A DNA stretch of 64,000 nt from Pseudovibrio ascidiaceicola (GTDB lineage Bacteria > Pseudomonadota > Alphaproteobacteria > Rhizobiales > Stappiaceae), in assembly GCF_900114245.1 (NCBI RefSeq), contig NZ_FOSK01000010.1, forward strand, positions 1-64,000, given 5' to 3'. A program made the translations under genes and the position numbers. Below the pieces are notes generated by a model. It did not search any database and was not told where the DNA came from. It saw nothing but the letters and a program-made list of their open reading frames with translations. This document shows, one piece after another, positions 55,357-64,000 of this stretch. How positions within the stretch are numbered: the stretch's first letter is position 1; every line of letters starts with the position of its first letter.

Positions 55357-56831
55357 TGAAGCCCCAATCTAAAAAAGAGGCCGGTCTGAACCGCAAGCAA
55401 CGCGATGCGAATGTTGAGGCCGGCGAAGACGAAGTGACCCGGGGAACCCGGTCACTCGTCATCGTACCGATCATTCAAAGCAGAGCTCTGGCGAGAGGGA
55501 AAGGTGCTCCTGAGCGCCCCTTTGGTGCCGAGCGTAGCCCCCAAGCCAGACTGGAAGAAGCTGTTGGTCTAGCAGCTGCAATCGAGTTGGAGATTGTCTC
55601 CTCAAGTCTGGTGCGATTGGCAAATGTAAAACCGGGAAGTCTGTTCGGCTCAGGCAAGGTGGAAGAGATCCGCTTGCGTATTGATGTCGAAGATATTGAG
55701 CTGGTTGTTGTTGATCACCCGCTCACCCCAATCCAGCAGAGAAATCTGGAGCGAGACTGGAACGTCAAGGTCATTGACCGGACGGGTCTTATTCTGGAGA
55801 TTTTTGGTGAACGTGCTCAGACCAAGGAAGGTCGCCTGCAGGTCGAGCTTGCTCACCTGAGTTGGCAGAAATCTCGTCTGGTGCGATCCTGGACCCACCT
55901 TGAGCGTCAGCGTGGCGGTCTTGGTTTTGTTGGTGGTCCGGGTGAGACCCAGATTGAGGCCGACAGGCGTATTATTCAGGATCGTATCACGCTGCTGAAA
56001 GGTCACCTGGAGCAGGTTCAACGGACCCGCAAGCTTCACCGTAAAGCACGTAAGAAAGTGCCGCATCCGGTTATTGCCTTTGTTGGCTACACCAATGCTG
56101 GCAAGTCTACGCTGTTCAACCGCATGACCAATGCGGAGGTGTTTGCCAAGGATCTGCTGTTTGCGACGCTTGATCCTACGCTTCGCCGTTTGAAGCTGCC
56201 GCATGGCCGTGAGGTCATTCTGTCTGACACGGTGGGTTTCATTTCCGAGTTGCCGCACAATCTGGTTGCTGCCTTCAGGGCGACGCTGGAAGAGGTTATT
56301 CAGGCTGATATTGTGCTTCATGTGCGTGATATTGCTCATGAAGACACCAAGGCGCAGTCTCAGGATGTGAATGAAACGCTTGAGATGCTTGGTCTTAAAG
56401 TGTCTGAGAGTGATCGTGTCATTGAGGTCTACAACAAGATCGACATGCTGGACGAGGCACATCGGGCCAAATTGCTGGAAAGTAATTCGGTTGATGAGGG
56501 GCCGGTTGCGGTTTCTGCGCTGAGTGGTGACGGGATCGACGATCTGATTGCTCGCATAGAGACGCGTCTGGCTGAGCAGCTGGATACCGTGACGATGGTT
56601 CTGCCACATAGTGACGGGCAGGGCCATGCATGGCTCTACCAGAACTGTGAGATCCTTTCGCGCGACGATACAGAGGACGGCATCCGCTTGTCTGTCCGCG
56701 TCCCAGACGCTCACCGCTCTCGCGTGCGTGAGCGTTTCGCGAAGTACTTCGTGACCGGGCTGGAGCTGGCTGAGGAGCCGACTTCAGAAGACGGTGATGA
56801 GGATGACGACGGTGGTTACTCACCGATCTGA
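55356..56831 (+). CDS. hflX: ribosome-associated GTPase HflX
   Basis: A 491-residue HflX, which rescues or splits stalled ribosomes. The N-terminal HflX domain (EAVGLAAAIELEI, VKPGSLFGSGKVEEI, VDHPLTPIQQRNLERDWNVKV) is followed by a coiled linker with RGGLGFVGGPGETQIE and the GTPase domain: G1 GYTNAGKST, G3 DTVGF, G4 NKID. The C terminus is acidic (EDGDEDDDGG). It overlaps hfq as TGATG, so the two are translationally coupled. Confidence 0.96.
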   Translation: MKPQSKKEAGLNRKQRDANVEAGEDEVTRGTRSLVIVPIIQSRALARGKGAPERPFGAERSPQARLEEAVGLAAAIELEIVSSSLVRLANVKPGSLFGSGKVEEIRLRIDVEDIELVVVDHPLTPIQQRNLERDWNVKVIDRTGLILEIFGERAQTKEGRLQVELAHLSWQKSRLVRSWTHLERQRGGLGFVGGPGETQIEADRRIIQDRITLLKGHLEQVQRTRKLHRKARKKVPHPVIAFVGYTNAGKSTLFNRMTNAEVFAKDLLFATLDPTLRRLKLPHGREVILSDTVGFISELPHNLVAAFRATLEEVIQADIVLHVRDIAHEDTKAQSQDVNETLEMLGLKVSESDRVIEVYNKIDMLDEAHRAKLLESNSVDEGPVAVSALSGDGIDDLIARIETRLAEQLDTVTMVLPHSDGQGHAWLYQNCEILSRDDTEDGIRLSVRVPDAHRSRVRERFAKYFVTGLELAEEPTSEDGDEDDDGGYSPI

Positions 56832-56860
56832 TTAGCTTCGCCGATCTGATGAATACAGGA

Positions 56861-56892
56861 AAGCCCCGCTTGGATGAGTGGGGCTTTTTTTG
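56861..56892 (+). terminator. terminator after hflX
   Basis: AAGCCCC (56861-56867) pairs with GGGGCTT (56880-56886), with extra inner pairs, and is followed by a run of T. It ends the dat-hfq-hflX group. Confidence 0.9.
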
Positions 56893-57027
56893 TTGGTGGG
56901 CGGACCTTTGCCGTACTCACTCGCTTTATGTGCAGTCTTCCAGCTTTCCTGTTTGGGCAAGAAATGAAGGAGTGTCGCCCGGTGCAGCGTTGCTGGTTGT
57001 TGTTTTGGCCGTTAGTCTGGTTGTGTC

Positions 57028-57645
57028 ATGACTTGTCCAGCCAATTCGCATTTAAAGCTTACGCCTCAGTTGATCGCCGAGATCAATCGTTACCTGCTTG
57101 TCAGAACTGAAATCCGAAAGGCTGATCTGTGTTTGCTGTTTGGGTCCCACAGAAGTGCTGTGGCTCGGGTTCAGGTCACGGTGAGGCTATGGCGTGATGG
57201 GCTTGTTGGGCGTGTTTTGGTTACTGGTGGTGAGTACACAGCGTCAGGGCAGCTTGAGGCGCATGAGATGTGTGAGGCGCTTGTTGCTGGCAGTGTGCCA
57301 AGGCGCCATATAATTTTGGAGACCTGTGCGACCAACACGGGCGAAAATGTGAAGTTCTCAATTGAGCGTTTGAAGGGGCTTGGGCTTTATGATGCCATTG
57401 GTTCTGTGATTGCCGTTGGTAGCGCGAGTGCGTCGCGTCGCTATCTGATGACGTTGGAGCGGCATTGGCCAGAGGTGATCAAGATGATTGCGCCTGCAAA
57501 TAAGTACCCGGTGGACGTGACAGGCTGGCCTGCTCATCCAGAGTTTGCAGCTGAGGTTTTGGAGGAGTGGGACAAGATACAGCCGTATCTTAAGGCTGGA
57601 TACCTGTGCGAGCTGAACTCTGAGACATGCCCTTTGATTGAGTGA
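57028..57645 (+). CDS. DUF218 (YdcF/SanA-like) family protein
   Basis: A 205-residue DUF218 protein. It shows LVRTEIRKADLCLLFGSH, VLVTGGEYTASGQLEAHEMCEAL and HIILETCATNTGENVKFS, the ligand-binding face of the YdcF fold. It has no signal peptide or membrane anchor, so it is the soluble YdcF type rather than the envelope ElyC/SanA type. Its function is unknown. It faces mazG tail to tail. Confidence 0.85.
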   Translation: MTCPANSHLKLTPQLIAEINRYLLVRTEIRKADLCLLFGSHRSAVARVQVTVRLWRDGLVGRVLVTGGEYTASGQLEAHEMCEALVAGSVPRRHIILETCATNTGENVKFSIERLKGLGLYDAIGSVIAVGSASASRRYLMTLERHWPEVIKMIAPANKYPVDVTGWPAHPEFAAEVLEEWDKIQPYLKAGYLCELNSETCPLIE

Positions 57646-57695
57646 ATGGACTGAGTTTCAGGCGAACATGGTGTCTGCTCGCCCGATGATATTCT

Positions 57696-58529
57696 TCAGC
57701 TTGCCGGATCAAACTTCTTGGCTGCTTGCCAGTGGGCTTCCATCTCGTCGAGGGAGAGGTCTTTTAGTGGGCGTTGTTCGGCTGTTGCTGCGTCTTCTAT
57801 GTGGGCGAAGCGGCGGCGGAATTTGGCGTTTGTGCGTTTGAGGGCGGCTTCTGGCTGGATTTCCAGATGACGGGCGAGGTTGGCGATTGCGAACAGGACA
57901 TCGCCGAGTTCATCCTCAATTTTTCTGCGGTCTGGCGTGCTTGCTGTGACTTCAACGGTGAGCTCCTCCACTTCCTCTTTGATCTTGTCGAGGACGGGCT
58001 CTGCTGCGCCCCAGTCAAATCCGACTTTTGAGGCACGGTGTTGGAGTTTTTCGGCTTCTGTCAGAGCTGGAAATGCGGATGGAACTTCATCCAGAAAGCG
58101 TGGCATCTGATCAATGAGGCCCATCTCAGCGCGTTGCTGTTTGCGCTCCTGCTTTTCTTCTTCCTTGATGCGGTCCCACGTGCCTTTTGGAAAGCCGGCA
58201 GCTTTTTGCTCATCATCTCCGAATACGTGCGGGTGACGGCGGATCATCTTCTTGGTGATGGCTTCAACCACGTCGCCAAAGGCGAAGGCGTCTTCTTCTT
58301 CGGCCATGCGGGAGTGGTAGATGACTTGAAGGAGCAGGTCTCCAAGCTCCTCTTTCAGGTCGCTCAGATCCTCGCGTTCAATTGCATCGGCAACCTCATA
58401 GGCCTCCTCAATTGTGTAGGGAGAGATAGTCTTGAAGTTCTGCTCCAGATCCCACGGGCAGCCGGTCTCAGGAGTTCTGAGGGCTTTCATGATTTCGATG
58501 AGGCGGGAAATGTCGCGGGAAGGTAGCAT
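57696..58529 (-). CDS. mazG: nucleoside triphosphate pyrophosphohydrolase MazG
   Basis: A 277-residue MazG with two MazG domains. The first (about 8-115) has RTPETGCPWDLEQ, EEAYEVADAI and DLKEELGDLLLQV; the second (about 170-265) has KIKEEVEELTVE and KIEDELGDVLFAI. The EExxE and ExxD metal-binding motifs are intact in both. It hydrolyses NTPs to NMP and pyrophosphate. The ATG at 58529 is used; the frame extends 13 codons further without family similarity. Confidence 0.94.
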   Translation of the reverse strand: MLPSRDISRLIEIMKALRTPETGCPWDLEQNFKTISPYTIEEAYEVADAIEREDLSDLKEELGDLLLQVIYHSRMAEEEDAFAFGDVVEAITKKMIRRHPHVFGDDEQKAAGFPKGTWDRIKEEEKQERKQQRAEMGLIDQMPRFLDEVPSAFPALTEAEKLQHRASKVGFDWGAAEPVLDKIKEEVEELTVEVTASTPDRRKIEDELGDVLFAIANLARHLEIQPEAALKRTNAKFRRRFAHIEDAATAEQRPLKDLSLDEMEAHWQAAKKFDPAS

Positions 58530-58809
58530 GGGAGTCCTGATGAGTAATGCCTGAAATTGGCGGCACATTATCAGGGTGGCGAGAGGATGGCGAGGGGTTT
58601 TGCGTGACTGTTCTCACTTGTATTTTTCTGGGTTGAGGTGCTGGTTAAGGTTAATGATTATTAACTTCAATAAGTGTATGTAACATATTGATAATTATGA
58701 TTTTAGTGTTGAGTGGTTACGTTGCCTTTTGGGGGCTTTTTGCTTTACTATGCTTCAGGGATCTACGAAGGATGGCGGATTTTTTCTATATTTGGATGGG
58801 TGATCTGAG

Positions 58810-59205
58810 ATGATTGCGAAGGTTTCAGCCGTGTTGTTTTCCTGCATCGCGGTCTATTTGGTGCTCTTTCATATGGCTCTGGTTTTGGGGATGCCTTGGG
58901 GGGCTTTGACGATGGGAGGTTTCGTTGAAGGTAGTCTTCCGTTGCCTATGAGGGCATTCTCTCTGCTTCAGGCCTTTATTGCTGTCTTCATGGCTTGTTC
59001 TGTCTTGAAGCGCGGTGAAGTGGTTGCATTCAGATGGCCGACGTGGAGCTATTGGCTTGTGATTGTTATTTGCACGCTCAGCGTGGTTGGGAATGCTGCC
59101 ACATCTTCAGACGTGGAGCGTCAACTCGGGTTGCCGGTGACGATTGCGCTTCTGGTGACGGCTTTGTTGGCGGGGAGCTCTAAGCTGCTTCGCAGATCTG
59201 CTTAA
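58810..59205 (+). CDS. small integral membrane protein, four predicted segments
   Basis: A 131-residue hydrophobic protein with segments at about residues 5-30, 50-67, 78-96 and 108-125. The loop GMPWGALTMGGFVEGSLP between segments 1 and 2 is a feature I have seen in uncharacterised inner-membrane proteins. It has no recognised function. The region 58569-58809 upstream holds no gene and is A/T-rich. Confidence 0.7.
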   Translation: MIAKVSAVLFSCIAVYLVLFHMALVLGMPWGALTMGGFVEGSLPLPMRAFSLLQAFIAVFMACSVLKRGEVVAFRWPTWSYWLVIVICTLSVVGNAATSSDVERQLGLPVTIALLVTALLAGSSKLLRRSA

Positions 59206-59291
59206 GGCTGACGCTCACTCTGCGTGCAGTTATGAGTGAAGTGCATCATGCAATGATTCATGTTTCTTTTTTAATGGTTTGTTTTTGCAAT

Positions 59292-59317
59292 AAAAAAGGG
59301 CGCTGATGGCGCCCTTT
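59292..59317 (-). terminator. terminator of the class III aminotransferase gene
   Basis: On the minus strand AAAGGGCGC and GCGCCCTTT form a 9-bp stem with a 5-nt loop, followed by a T-run (read as AAAAAA at 59292-59297 on the plus strand). It lies about 20 nt after the aminotransferase stop. Confidence 0.92.
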
Positions 59318-59337
59318 CTGATTTGTGTTTTGAACTG

Positions 59338-60699
59338 TTAGTCCAGACTTTTGAGCACATCGCGCAGCGTGCCAACCAATACATCGATCTCACTTTCAGA
59401 GATAACGAGTGGTGGGGACATTGCGATTGTATCGCCTGTGGTGCGGATGAGAATGTTCTTCTCATAAGCTTTCAGGAAGGCTGTGAAGGCGCGCTTGGTC
59501 GGCTCACCTGCAATCGGCTCCAGCTCGATCGCGCCAATCAGGCCGATGTTACGGATGTCGATCACATTCGGACAATCACGCAGGGAGTGAAGTGCGTCCT
59601 GCCAGTACTGTGCCATCTTGGCGCCGCGTGTAAGCAGCTCCTCTTCAGCGTAGACATCCAGCGTTGCCAGAGCAGCTGCACAGGCGAGTGGATGAGCTGA
59701 GTAGGTGTATCCGTGGAACAGTTCGATCAGATGCTCTGGGCCCGTCATGAATGCATCATAGACCTTGGAGCTAGCAAACACTGCCCCCATTGGCACAACG
59801 CCGCTGGTGAGGCCTTTAGCCGTGGTGACGAGGTCTGGGATGACATCGAAGTAATCGACACCGAACGGAGTGCCCAGACGACCAAAGCCAGTGATGACTT
59901 CGTCGAAGATCAACAGGATGCCATGTTCGTCACAGATGTCGCGCAGACGCTTCAGATAGCCTTCTGGTGGAAGGATCACGCCAGCAGAGCCAGCGACTGG
60001 TTCCACAATCACAGCTGCGATGGTGGATGGGTCGTGGAGCTGGATGAGACGCATGAGATCTTCAGCGTACTCAATGCCGTTTTTCGGCACACCTTTACTG
60101 AACTCATTGCCCGCGATGCCGTGGGTGTGACGCATATGGTCTACACCAGCGAGCATCGCGCCAAACTGCTTGCGGTTGGCCACCATGCCACCGACGGAGA
60201 TGCCGCCAAAGTTGACGCCGTGATAGCCGCGCTCGCGCCCGATCAGGCGGGTTCGTGAGCCTTCTCCCTTGGCCTTGTGGTAGGCCAGTGCCATCTTGAG
60301 GGCAGTTTCAACACTCTCGGAGCCGGAGTTGGTGTAGAACACGTGGTTCAACGGGTCCGGCATGAGCGCTGCAAGACGGGCAGCGAGCTCGAAGGACTTG
60401 GGGTGTGCCATCTGGAAGGCTGGTGCATAATCCAGCTCGGCGACCTGCTTCTGCACAGCTTCGACGATCTTTTGGCGTCCATGGCCAGCATTACAACACC
60501 ACAAGCCCGCTGTGCCGTCGAGAATCTGGCGGCCATCGGCGGCGGTGTAATGCATGTCCTTGGCCTTCACGAGAAGGCGTGGATCTTTCTTGAACTGCCG
60601 GTTTGCCGTAAATGGCATCCAGTAGGCATCAAGGTTGTTTGTGGTCAGGCCGGTGATCTCTTGGATCTCGTCCCGCGCCAATATATTAGCCTCTGTCAT
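59338..60699 (-). CDS. class III aminotransferase (omega-amino acid:pyruvate type)
   Basis: A 453-residue PLP enzyme of the omega-transaminase group. The start LDAYWMPFTANRQFKKDPRLL, the PLP-site FYTNSGSESVETALKMALAYH, GYHGVNFGGISVGG, DEVITGFGRLG and the lysine motif TTAKGLTSGVVPMGAV are all present. The WMPFTANRQFK start is typical of beta-alanine:pyruvate aminotransferases. The amino donor may be beta-alanine or a related amine. It is monocistronic with its own terminator. Confidence 0.92.
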   Translation of the reverse strand: MTEANILARDEIQEITGLTTNNLDAYWMPFTANRQFKKDPRLLVKAKDMHYTAADGRQILDGTAGLWCCNAGHGRQKIVEAVQKQVAELDYAPAFQMAHPKSFELAARLAALMPDPLNHVFYTNSGSESVETALKMALAYHKAKGEGSRTRLIGRERGYHGVNFGGISVGGMVANRKQFGAMLAGVDHMRHTHGIAGNEFSKGVPKNGIEYAEDLMRLIQLHDPSTIAAVIVEPVAGSAGVILPPEGYLKRLRDICDEHGILLIFDEVITGFGRLGTPFGVDYFDVIPDLVTTAKGLTSGVVPMGAVFASSKVYDAFMTGPEHLIELFHGYTYSAHPLACAAALATLDVYAEEELLTRGAKMAQYWQDALHSLRDCPNVIDIRNIGLIGAIELEPIAGEPTKRAFTAFLKAYEKNILIRTTGDTIAMSPPLVISESEIDVLVGTLRDVLKSLD

Positions 60700-61010
60700 T
60701 TCCCCTCCAGTAACGCTTGAGACGAATATTGTTTGTTCGGCTGAGCGCCGTAATTATTTAACCCTCTGGTAGGATATGGATTTGAGACTAGGTAGAAGAC
60801 CTGACTAAATCAAGCGATATCAAACATATACGTGCATTATACGTTCGCCTATACCTGCGGTGGAGCGCGGTTTTGTTGCGTAAAACTTTGCAAATATGAA
60901 GGGCTGGTATTATAGCGTGCAGTGTTGCTTTAAGGGTTGTTTTTTGACCAAAGAGTAAAATTTCCTATTTCAATCAATGCTATGCATGCGTGGTGTTACG
61001 GGCGGGTCAG
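60700..61010. other. 311-base divergent intergenic region
   Basis: This region separates the divergent aminotransferase and arfB genes. A possible arfB promoter is TTGACC (60944-60949) with an ATTTCA-like -10 box 17 bp downstream. No gene, repeat or RNA structure was recognised. Confidence 0.35.
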
Positions 61011-61445
61011 ATGAGTGAGCGTAAAAAAATAAAGGTGAACGAGCGCTACTCAATTGAGGAACGCGACATCAAAGAAGACTTCATTAGAGCGTCCGGGCCG
61101 GGCGGTCAAAACGTGAATAAAGTGTCTTCTGCCGTGCAATTGCGATTCAATCTGGATGGAAATGCGACTCTCCCTGACGACTTAAAGAGTCGTTTGCGCA
61201 AGATTGCAGGCTCACGTTTGACACTGAAGGGAGAGGTCGTCTTGACGGCTGATCGCTTCCGGACGCAAGAGCGCAACAGGGAAGATGCGTTGGAGCGATT
61301 GCTGGAACTTATTCGCAAGGCGGCTTATGTGCCCAAGACGCGCAAGGCAACGCGGCCAACACTCGCTTCTAAGCGCCGGCGGATGGAAGGTAAGAAACAG
61401 CGCGGCAACATCAAGAAGCTGCGAAGCTCCAAGAACTATGACTGA
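61011..61445 (+). CDS. arfB: alternative ribosome-rescue factor ArfB (peptidyl-tRNA hydrolase)
   Basis: A 144-residue class I release-factor-like protein. The catalytic GGQ is in RASGPGGQNVNKVSSAVQLRF, and the basic C-terminal tail (KTRKATRPTLASKRRRMEGKKQRG, read in two parts) enters the empty mRNA channel. It frees ribosomes stalled on non-stop mRNA. The ATG at 61011 follows GGGCGGG; the frame extends 7 codons upstream without similarity. Confidence 0.93.
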   Translation: MSERKKIKVNERYSIEERDIKEDFIRASGPGGQNVNKVSSAVQLRFNLDGNATLPDDLKSRLRKIAGSRLTLKGEVVLTADRFRTQERNREDALERLLELIRKAAYVPKTRKATRPTLASKRRRMEGKKQRGNIKKLRSSKNYD

Positions 61446-61669
61446 TTTGGAGAGTTTGCTCTTTCAATAAGGCCAAACATTCAAGGGCCTAGGAGCGCGA
61501 AGCTGTACCTGTCATTTCTTATAGGATTCAATCAAGATAACTGCGCCTCCAAACTGCCTGACAAAAATACAAAGCGATATTTATCAAGCACTGTAAGTCT
61601 TCATCATGCTTTTTGATTTAGAACTTTTAAGCAAAACAACTTGTTTGCTTTAGGTGGAGGCATGTCACG

Positions 61670-62524
61670 ATGATGAATATTAACTTCAATTCAGACGATG
61701 AAGACAATCCAATACATGCTGCGCTCAAAAAGTTCTTGATCGACTGCCAAGTGCAGGATCTTAAAGAGGCAGGCAAGACCGAAGAAGCCGAGCAGCTTGC
61801 TTTAAAAAATGTAGAGCAGGATTTAAGTGCTATCGAGCAAGAGCAGTTGGCATCTGGATCAAATGATGAGAATTACACACCCGAAACAGTGCCTGAGCAG
61901 TGCGTGAGTAAGACTTTTGACAATTATGCAGACAACTTTGATCAGCACCTGACTAAACAGCTCAACTATGCGGTTCCTCAGATTATTCAGGAAATGGTTA
62001 GCAAGTTCACAGAGGGCAGATTTAAGCGCCTTTTGGATTTGGGTTGCGGTACTGGATTATGTGCTGAGGCAATCGGCGATCTTGCGCTGCATAAGACTGG
62101 AGTGGACCTCTCTGAAGGTATGCTTGATAAGGCTGATCAGAAAGAGCTTTATGATGATCTTTACCTGAATGACTTAACTGAGTTCCTGCAGAACGACTGG
62201 GAAGACCACTGGGACTTAATCATCTCAGGCGATACGTTTATTTATCTTGGGGCACTGGAGGAAGCTGTTGCTGGCCTTGCGAAGAATTTAGAGCTTAATG
62301 GCAAGGTAATCTTCACAACAGAAACAGCCACAGATGAGGTTTTTTCAGAAAAACCATATGTGATGAGCAATCGCGGAAGGTTTGCCCATTCAGCTGAGTA
62401 TCTACGCAAAGTGCTGGCGGACAATGGGTTTACGCTGATTGAACTTGATGAAATCACGCCGCGCTATGAGGATGGAAACCCCGTTCTGGGGCTTGTTGTT
62501 GTTGCGCAGTATAACGGCAAGTGA
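61670..62524 (+). CDS. class I SAM-dependent methyltransferase
   Basis: A 284-residue protein. Residues 1-80 are acidic and helical (EAGKTEEAEQLALKN), perhaps a TPR-like adaptor. Residues 85-284 are a Methyltransf_11-type domain: FDNYADNFDQHLTKQLNY, motif I LLDLGCGTGLCAEAI, VDLSEGMLDKA and FIYLGALEEA. The layout recalls the TPR-plus-methyltransferase proteins common in Alphaproteobacteria. The substrate is unknown. The gene starts ATG ATG, so either Met may be used. Confidence 0.82.
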   Translation: MMNINFNSDDEDNPIHAALKKFLIDCQVQDLKEAGKTEEAEQLALKNVEQDLSAIEQEQLASGSNDENYTPETVPEQCVSKTFDNYADNFDQHLTKQLNYAVPQIIQEMVSKFTEGRFKRLLDLGCGTGLCAEAIGDLALHKTGVDLSEGMLDKADQKELYDDLYLNDLTEFLQNDWEDHWDLIISGDTFIYLGALEEAVAGLAKNLELNGKVIFTTETATDEVFSEKPYVMSNRGRFAHSAEYLRKVLADNGFTLIELDEITPRYEDGNPVLGLVVVAQYNGK

Positions 62525-62629
62525 ACTCAGCGAGCGCTTGAGATTTCTGAGTTTGCCCGATAAAGCCGCTCAGCTACGCTGGTCTGCTGCAGGCGTTTGA
62601 TAAGCTCATACGCCAACTTTCTACATTGC

Positions 62630-63073
62630 CTAGTCTTCCTCTTCCAGAACGCGTAGGGCGGCGTCTATGGCCAATGTGTAGCCGTGAGCGCCCAGGCCAC
62701 AGATCATGCCTTTTGCGACCTTGGAGATGTAGGAGGTGTGGCGGAACTCTTCTCGCTGATGGATGTTTGAGAGATGGAGTTCGATCACAGGACGTTCCAC
62801 GCTGGCTATTGCATCCATGATAGCAATTGACGTGTGGGTGTAAGCGCCGGCATTGAGCACGATTGCGGTCCGTGTCTGACGGGTCTGGTGGATCCAGTCG
62901 ATCAGCTCGCCTTCGTGGTTGGACTGCTTGCATTCCAGGTCTACACCCAGCTGTTTTGCGTGGGCGCGGCACTGATCTTCAATCTCTGCAAGCGTGGTGG
63001 AGCCATAAACTTCTGGCTGGCGCATTCCAAGCAGGTTCAGGTTCGGTCCGTTGAGGATGAGGATCTTCTTCAT
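62630..63073 (-). CDS. aroQ: type II 3-dehydroquinate dehydratase
   Basis: A 147-residue type II dehydroquinase of the shikimate pathway. It has ILNGPNLNLLGMRQPEVYG with the catalytic Tyr in the flexible lid, QSNHEGELIDWIH, LNAGAYTHTSIAI, ELHLSNIHQREEFRH with the catalytic His, and GLGAHGYTLAID. The ATG at 63073 is the family start. It lies 38 nt downstream of the TetR gene on the same strand, so co-transcription is possible. AccB/AccC, which often follow aroQ, are not here. Confidence 0.95.
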   Translation of the reverse strand: MKKILILNGPNLNLLGMRQPEVYGSTTLAEIEDQCRAHAKQLGVDLECKQSNHEGELIDWIHQTRQTRTAIVLNAGAYTHTSIAIMDAIASVERPVIELHLSNIHQREEFRHTSYISKVAKGMICGLGAHGYTLAIDAALRVLEEED

Positions 63074-63111
63074 GAAAGCTCTCTGAAGTTGTGCGGTGAT
63101 CAAGTCTCACC

Positions 63112-63735
63112 TTAATGGCTCGAAAGCAGCTGAGACGCAAGGTCTTTGCTGTCGAGGCCGAGTGTTGACTTCAGTTCGTCCTTAAGGATCTGGACGGCCA
63201 TGTCTGGTGTCAGATCTGTGTCGGGCAGATTGGACACGTCATAAAGATTGAAAGCCAATGACATGAGTTTCCATGCAACAAGTTCAGCGGGCAGGGTGAG
63301 GGTATACTCGCCAGACCGGACACCTTCCTTGAGGTTGTTGCAGATCCATTCATGGCTTTTGTTGGTTTCTTCAGCGTAGACACGCGCAAACTCCGGATCT
63401 CTGTTGGCTTCATCTGCCGCGCTGATCCATATGCTGGTCTCCGCTTTTTCCTGAGGAGTTGCATTGAAGCTGATGAGACGGAGCAGGGCTTGTGTTGGAG
63501 GAAGATCTTTGGAGACCGAGATGCAGTTGTCGCCGTTTTTTTGAGACAGGTAGCGCAGGGCTTCGCACTTTAAATCTGTGAGTGATTTAAAGTGGTGGTG
63601 AAGAATGCCGGTTGCGGCTCCAAGTTGCTTGGCAACTGCACGGGTGGTGATGCCAGCAAATCCATTTTCCTTCACAACATCCAGTGTTGCCAGAATGATT
63701 GCTTTGCGGCGTTCTTCCTTCGCCAGATAGGCCAT
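63112..63735 (-). CDS. TetR-family regulator (BetI-like C-terminal)
   Basis: A 207-residue TetR regulator. The helix-turn-helix is at residues 10-55 (AIILATLDVVKENGFAGITTRAVA, ATGILHHHFKSLTDL). The C-terminal domain resembles BetI_C (TSIWISAADEANRDPEFARVYAEE). It is divergent from a MATE transporter, and an imperfect palindrome at 63762-63812 covers that promoter, so it probably represses the transporter. Confidence 0.88.
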   Translation of the reverse strand: MAYLAKEERRKAIILATLDVVKENGFAGITTRAVAKQLGAATGILHHHFKSLTDLKCEALRYLSQKNGDNCISVSKDLPPTQALLRLISFNATPQEKAETSIWISAADEANRDPEFARVYAEETNKSHEWICNNLKEGVRSGEYTLTLPAELVAWKLMSLAFNLYDVSNLPDTDLTPDMAVQILKDELKSTLGLDSKDLASQLLSSH

Positions 63736-63761
63736 ATAGCGTTCCAGATTATCTCTTTAAA

Positions 63762-63812
63762 TTGGTCAATCTTGACATAGCATGAAATTGAGCGTATGTC
63801 CAAGTTGATCAA
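63762..63812 (+). promoter_or_regulatory. promoter and palindromic operator between TetR gene and MATE gene
   Basis: TTGACA (63772-63777) and TATGTC (63795-63800) are 17 bp apart and point to the MATE gene. Two arms, TTGGTCAATCTTGACATA (63762-63779) and TATGTCCAAGTTGATCAA (63795-63812), are inverted copies agreeing at 14 of 18 positions and cover both boxes. This is the expected design for TetR repression. Confidence 0.68.
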
Positions 63813-63885
63813 TCGTTCAAGTTCAAATTCTTCTCAATTTTGATCGGAAATGCGGGAGGGCGCTCTCGAAGGCAAAGGGGAAAGC

Positions 63886-64000
63886 ATGTCAGTGACAATG
63901 GCAAACGAGCAGATGACCAGGGGACATCCGGCGAAAGAGTTTTTCCGGTTTGCGGTTCCTGCTGTGCTTGGCATGATTTCCATTGCGTCTGCCAGTATTG
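63886..64000 (+). CDS. MATE-family efflux transporter, N-terminal start (cut by window end)
   Basis: The first 38 codons of a gene that continues beyond the window. After a polar start (NEQMTRGHPAKE) comes FFRFAVPAVLGMISIASASI, the first membrane helix of MATE multidrug exporters (FxxxxPxxxGxLxxS pattern). It is divergent from a TetR gene with a shared operator region. The substrate cannot be inferred. Confidence 0.7.
   Translation, partial: MSVTMANEQMTRGHPAKEFFRFAVPAVLGMISIASASI

Noticed and set aside
1-64000. CRISPR array, tRNA, rRNA or prophage structural genes
   Set aside because: No regularly spaced repeats, no cloverleaf-like sequence and no phage head or tail genes other than the T6SS components were seen.

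Overview
The window looks like one stretch of an alphaproteobacterial chromosome of the Hyphomicrobiales/Rhodobacterales type, and a marine Stappiaceae-like genome (for example Pseudovibrio or a relative) is my best guess from memory. The evidence is the backbone order ftsB-pdhABC-lpd-lipA, coq10, pncC-ispDF-dusB-ntrBC-ntrYX-trkA-dat-hfq-hflX-mazG, a fused IspDF, a lipoyl domain on PdhB, and one copy of a palindromic intergenic repeat of the kind common in Hyphomicrobiales. The genus is inference; no rRNA or tRNA gene was seen.

1-9.4 kb is a type VI secretion (T6SS) effector island: the 3' part of vgrG, a DUF4123 adaptor, a large carrier protein with a hydrophobic hairpin, a separate HNH/WHH nuclease toxin with a probable immunity gene, a PAAR tip protein, a second and shorter WHH nuclease with a SUKH immunity gene, and an Rhs-like protein that lacks the usual core end and toxin tip. 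9.4-10.3 kb is a graveyard of mobile DNA: an IS6-like transposase remnant, a strong inverted repeat, and a tnsA pseudogene (Tn7-type endonuclease) broken by a stop and a frameshift.

10.3-18.2 kb is a copper/silver island: cusB (with a CusF-like tail), cusA, copA and cueR, with two CueR-type 19-bp-spacer promoters that tie the genes into one regulon. No outer-membrane channel gene is present here.

18.2-28 kb carries DUF454 and DUF502 membrane proteins, recG, sdhE, mfd, then nsrR divergent from an hmp gene that has lost about 85-90 internal codons, and ftsB. 28-36 kb is the pyruvate dehydrogenase/lipoate cluster (pdhA, pdhB, pdhC, lpd, lipA), interrupted by a family-17 glycosyltransferase gene. 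36-42.8 kb is an accessory patch (EamA transporter, Ada-like regulator, crotonase, TetR, hydrolase, coq10, a Nudix remnant, a lipoprotein and an exported protein) set into the conserved backbone.

42.9-58.5 kb is the conserved pncC-ispDF / dusB-ntrBC-ntrYX-trkA / dat-hfq-hflX / ydcF-mazG block, linking isoprenoid synthesis, tRNA modification, nitrogen two-component control, potassium uptake and RNA regulation. 58.6-64 kb holds a small membrane protein, a class III aminotransferase, arfB, a methyltransferase, aroQ and a TetR regulator divergent from a MATE transporter that runs off the window. All functional calls rest on reading motifs and remembered family features; no database search was run.
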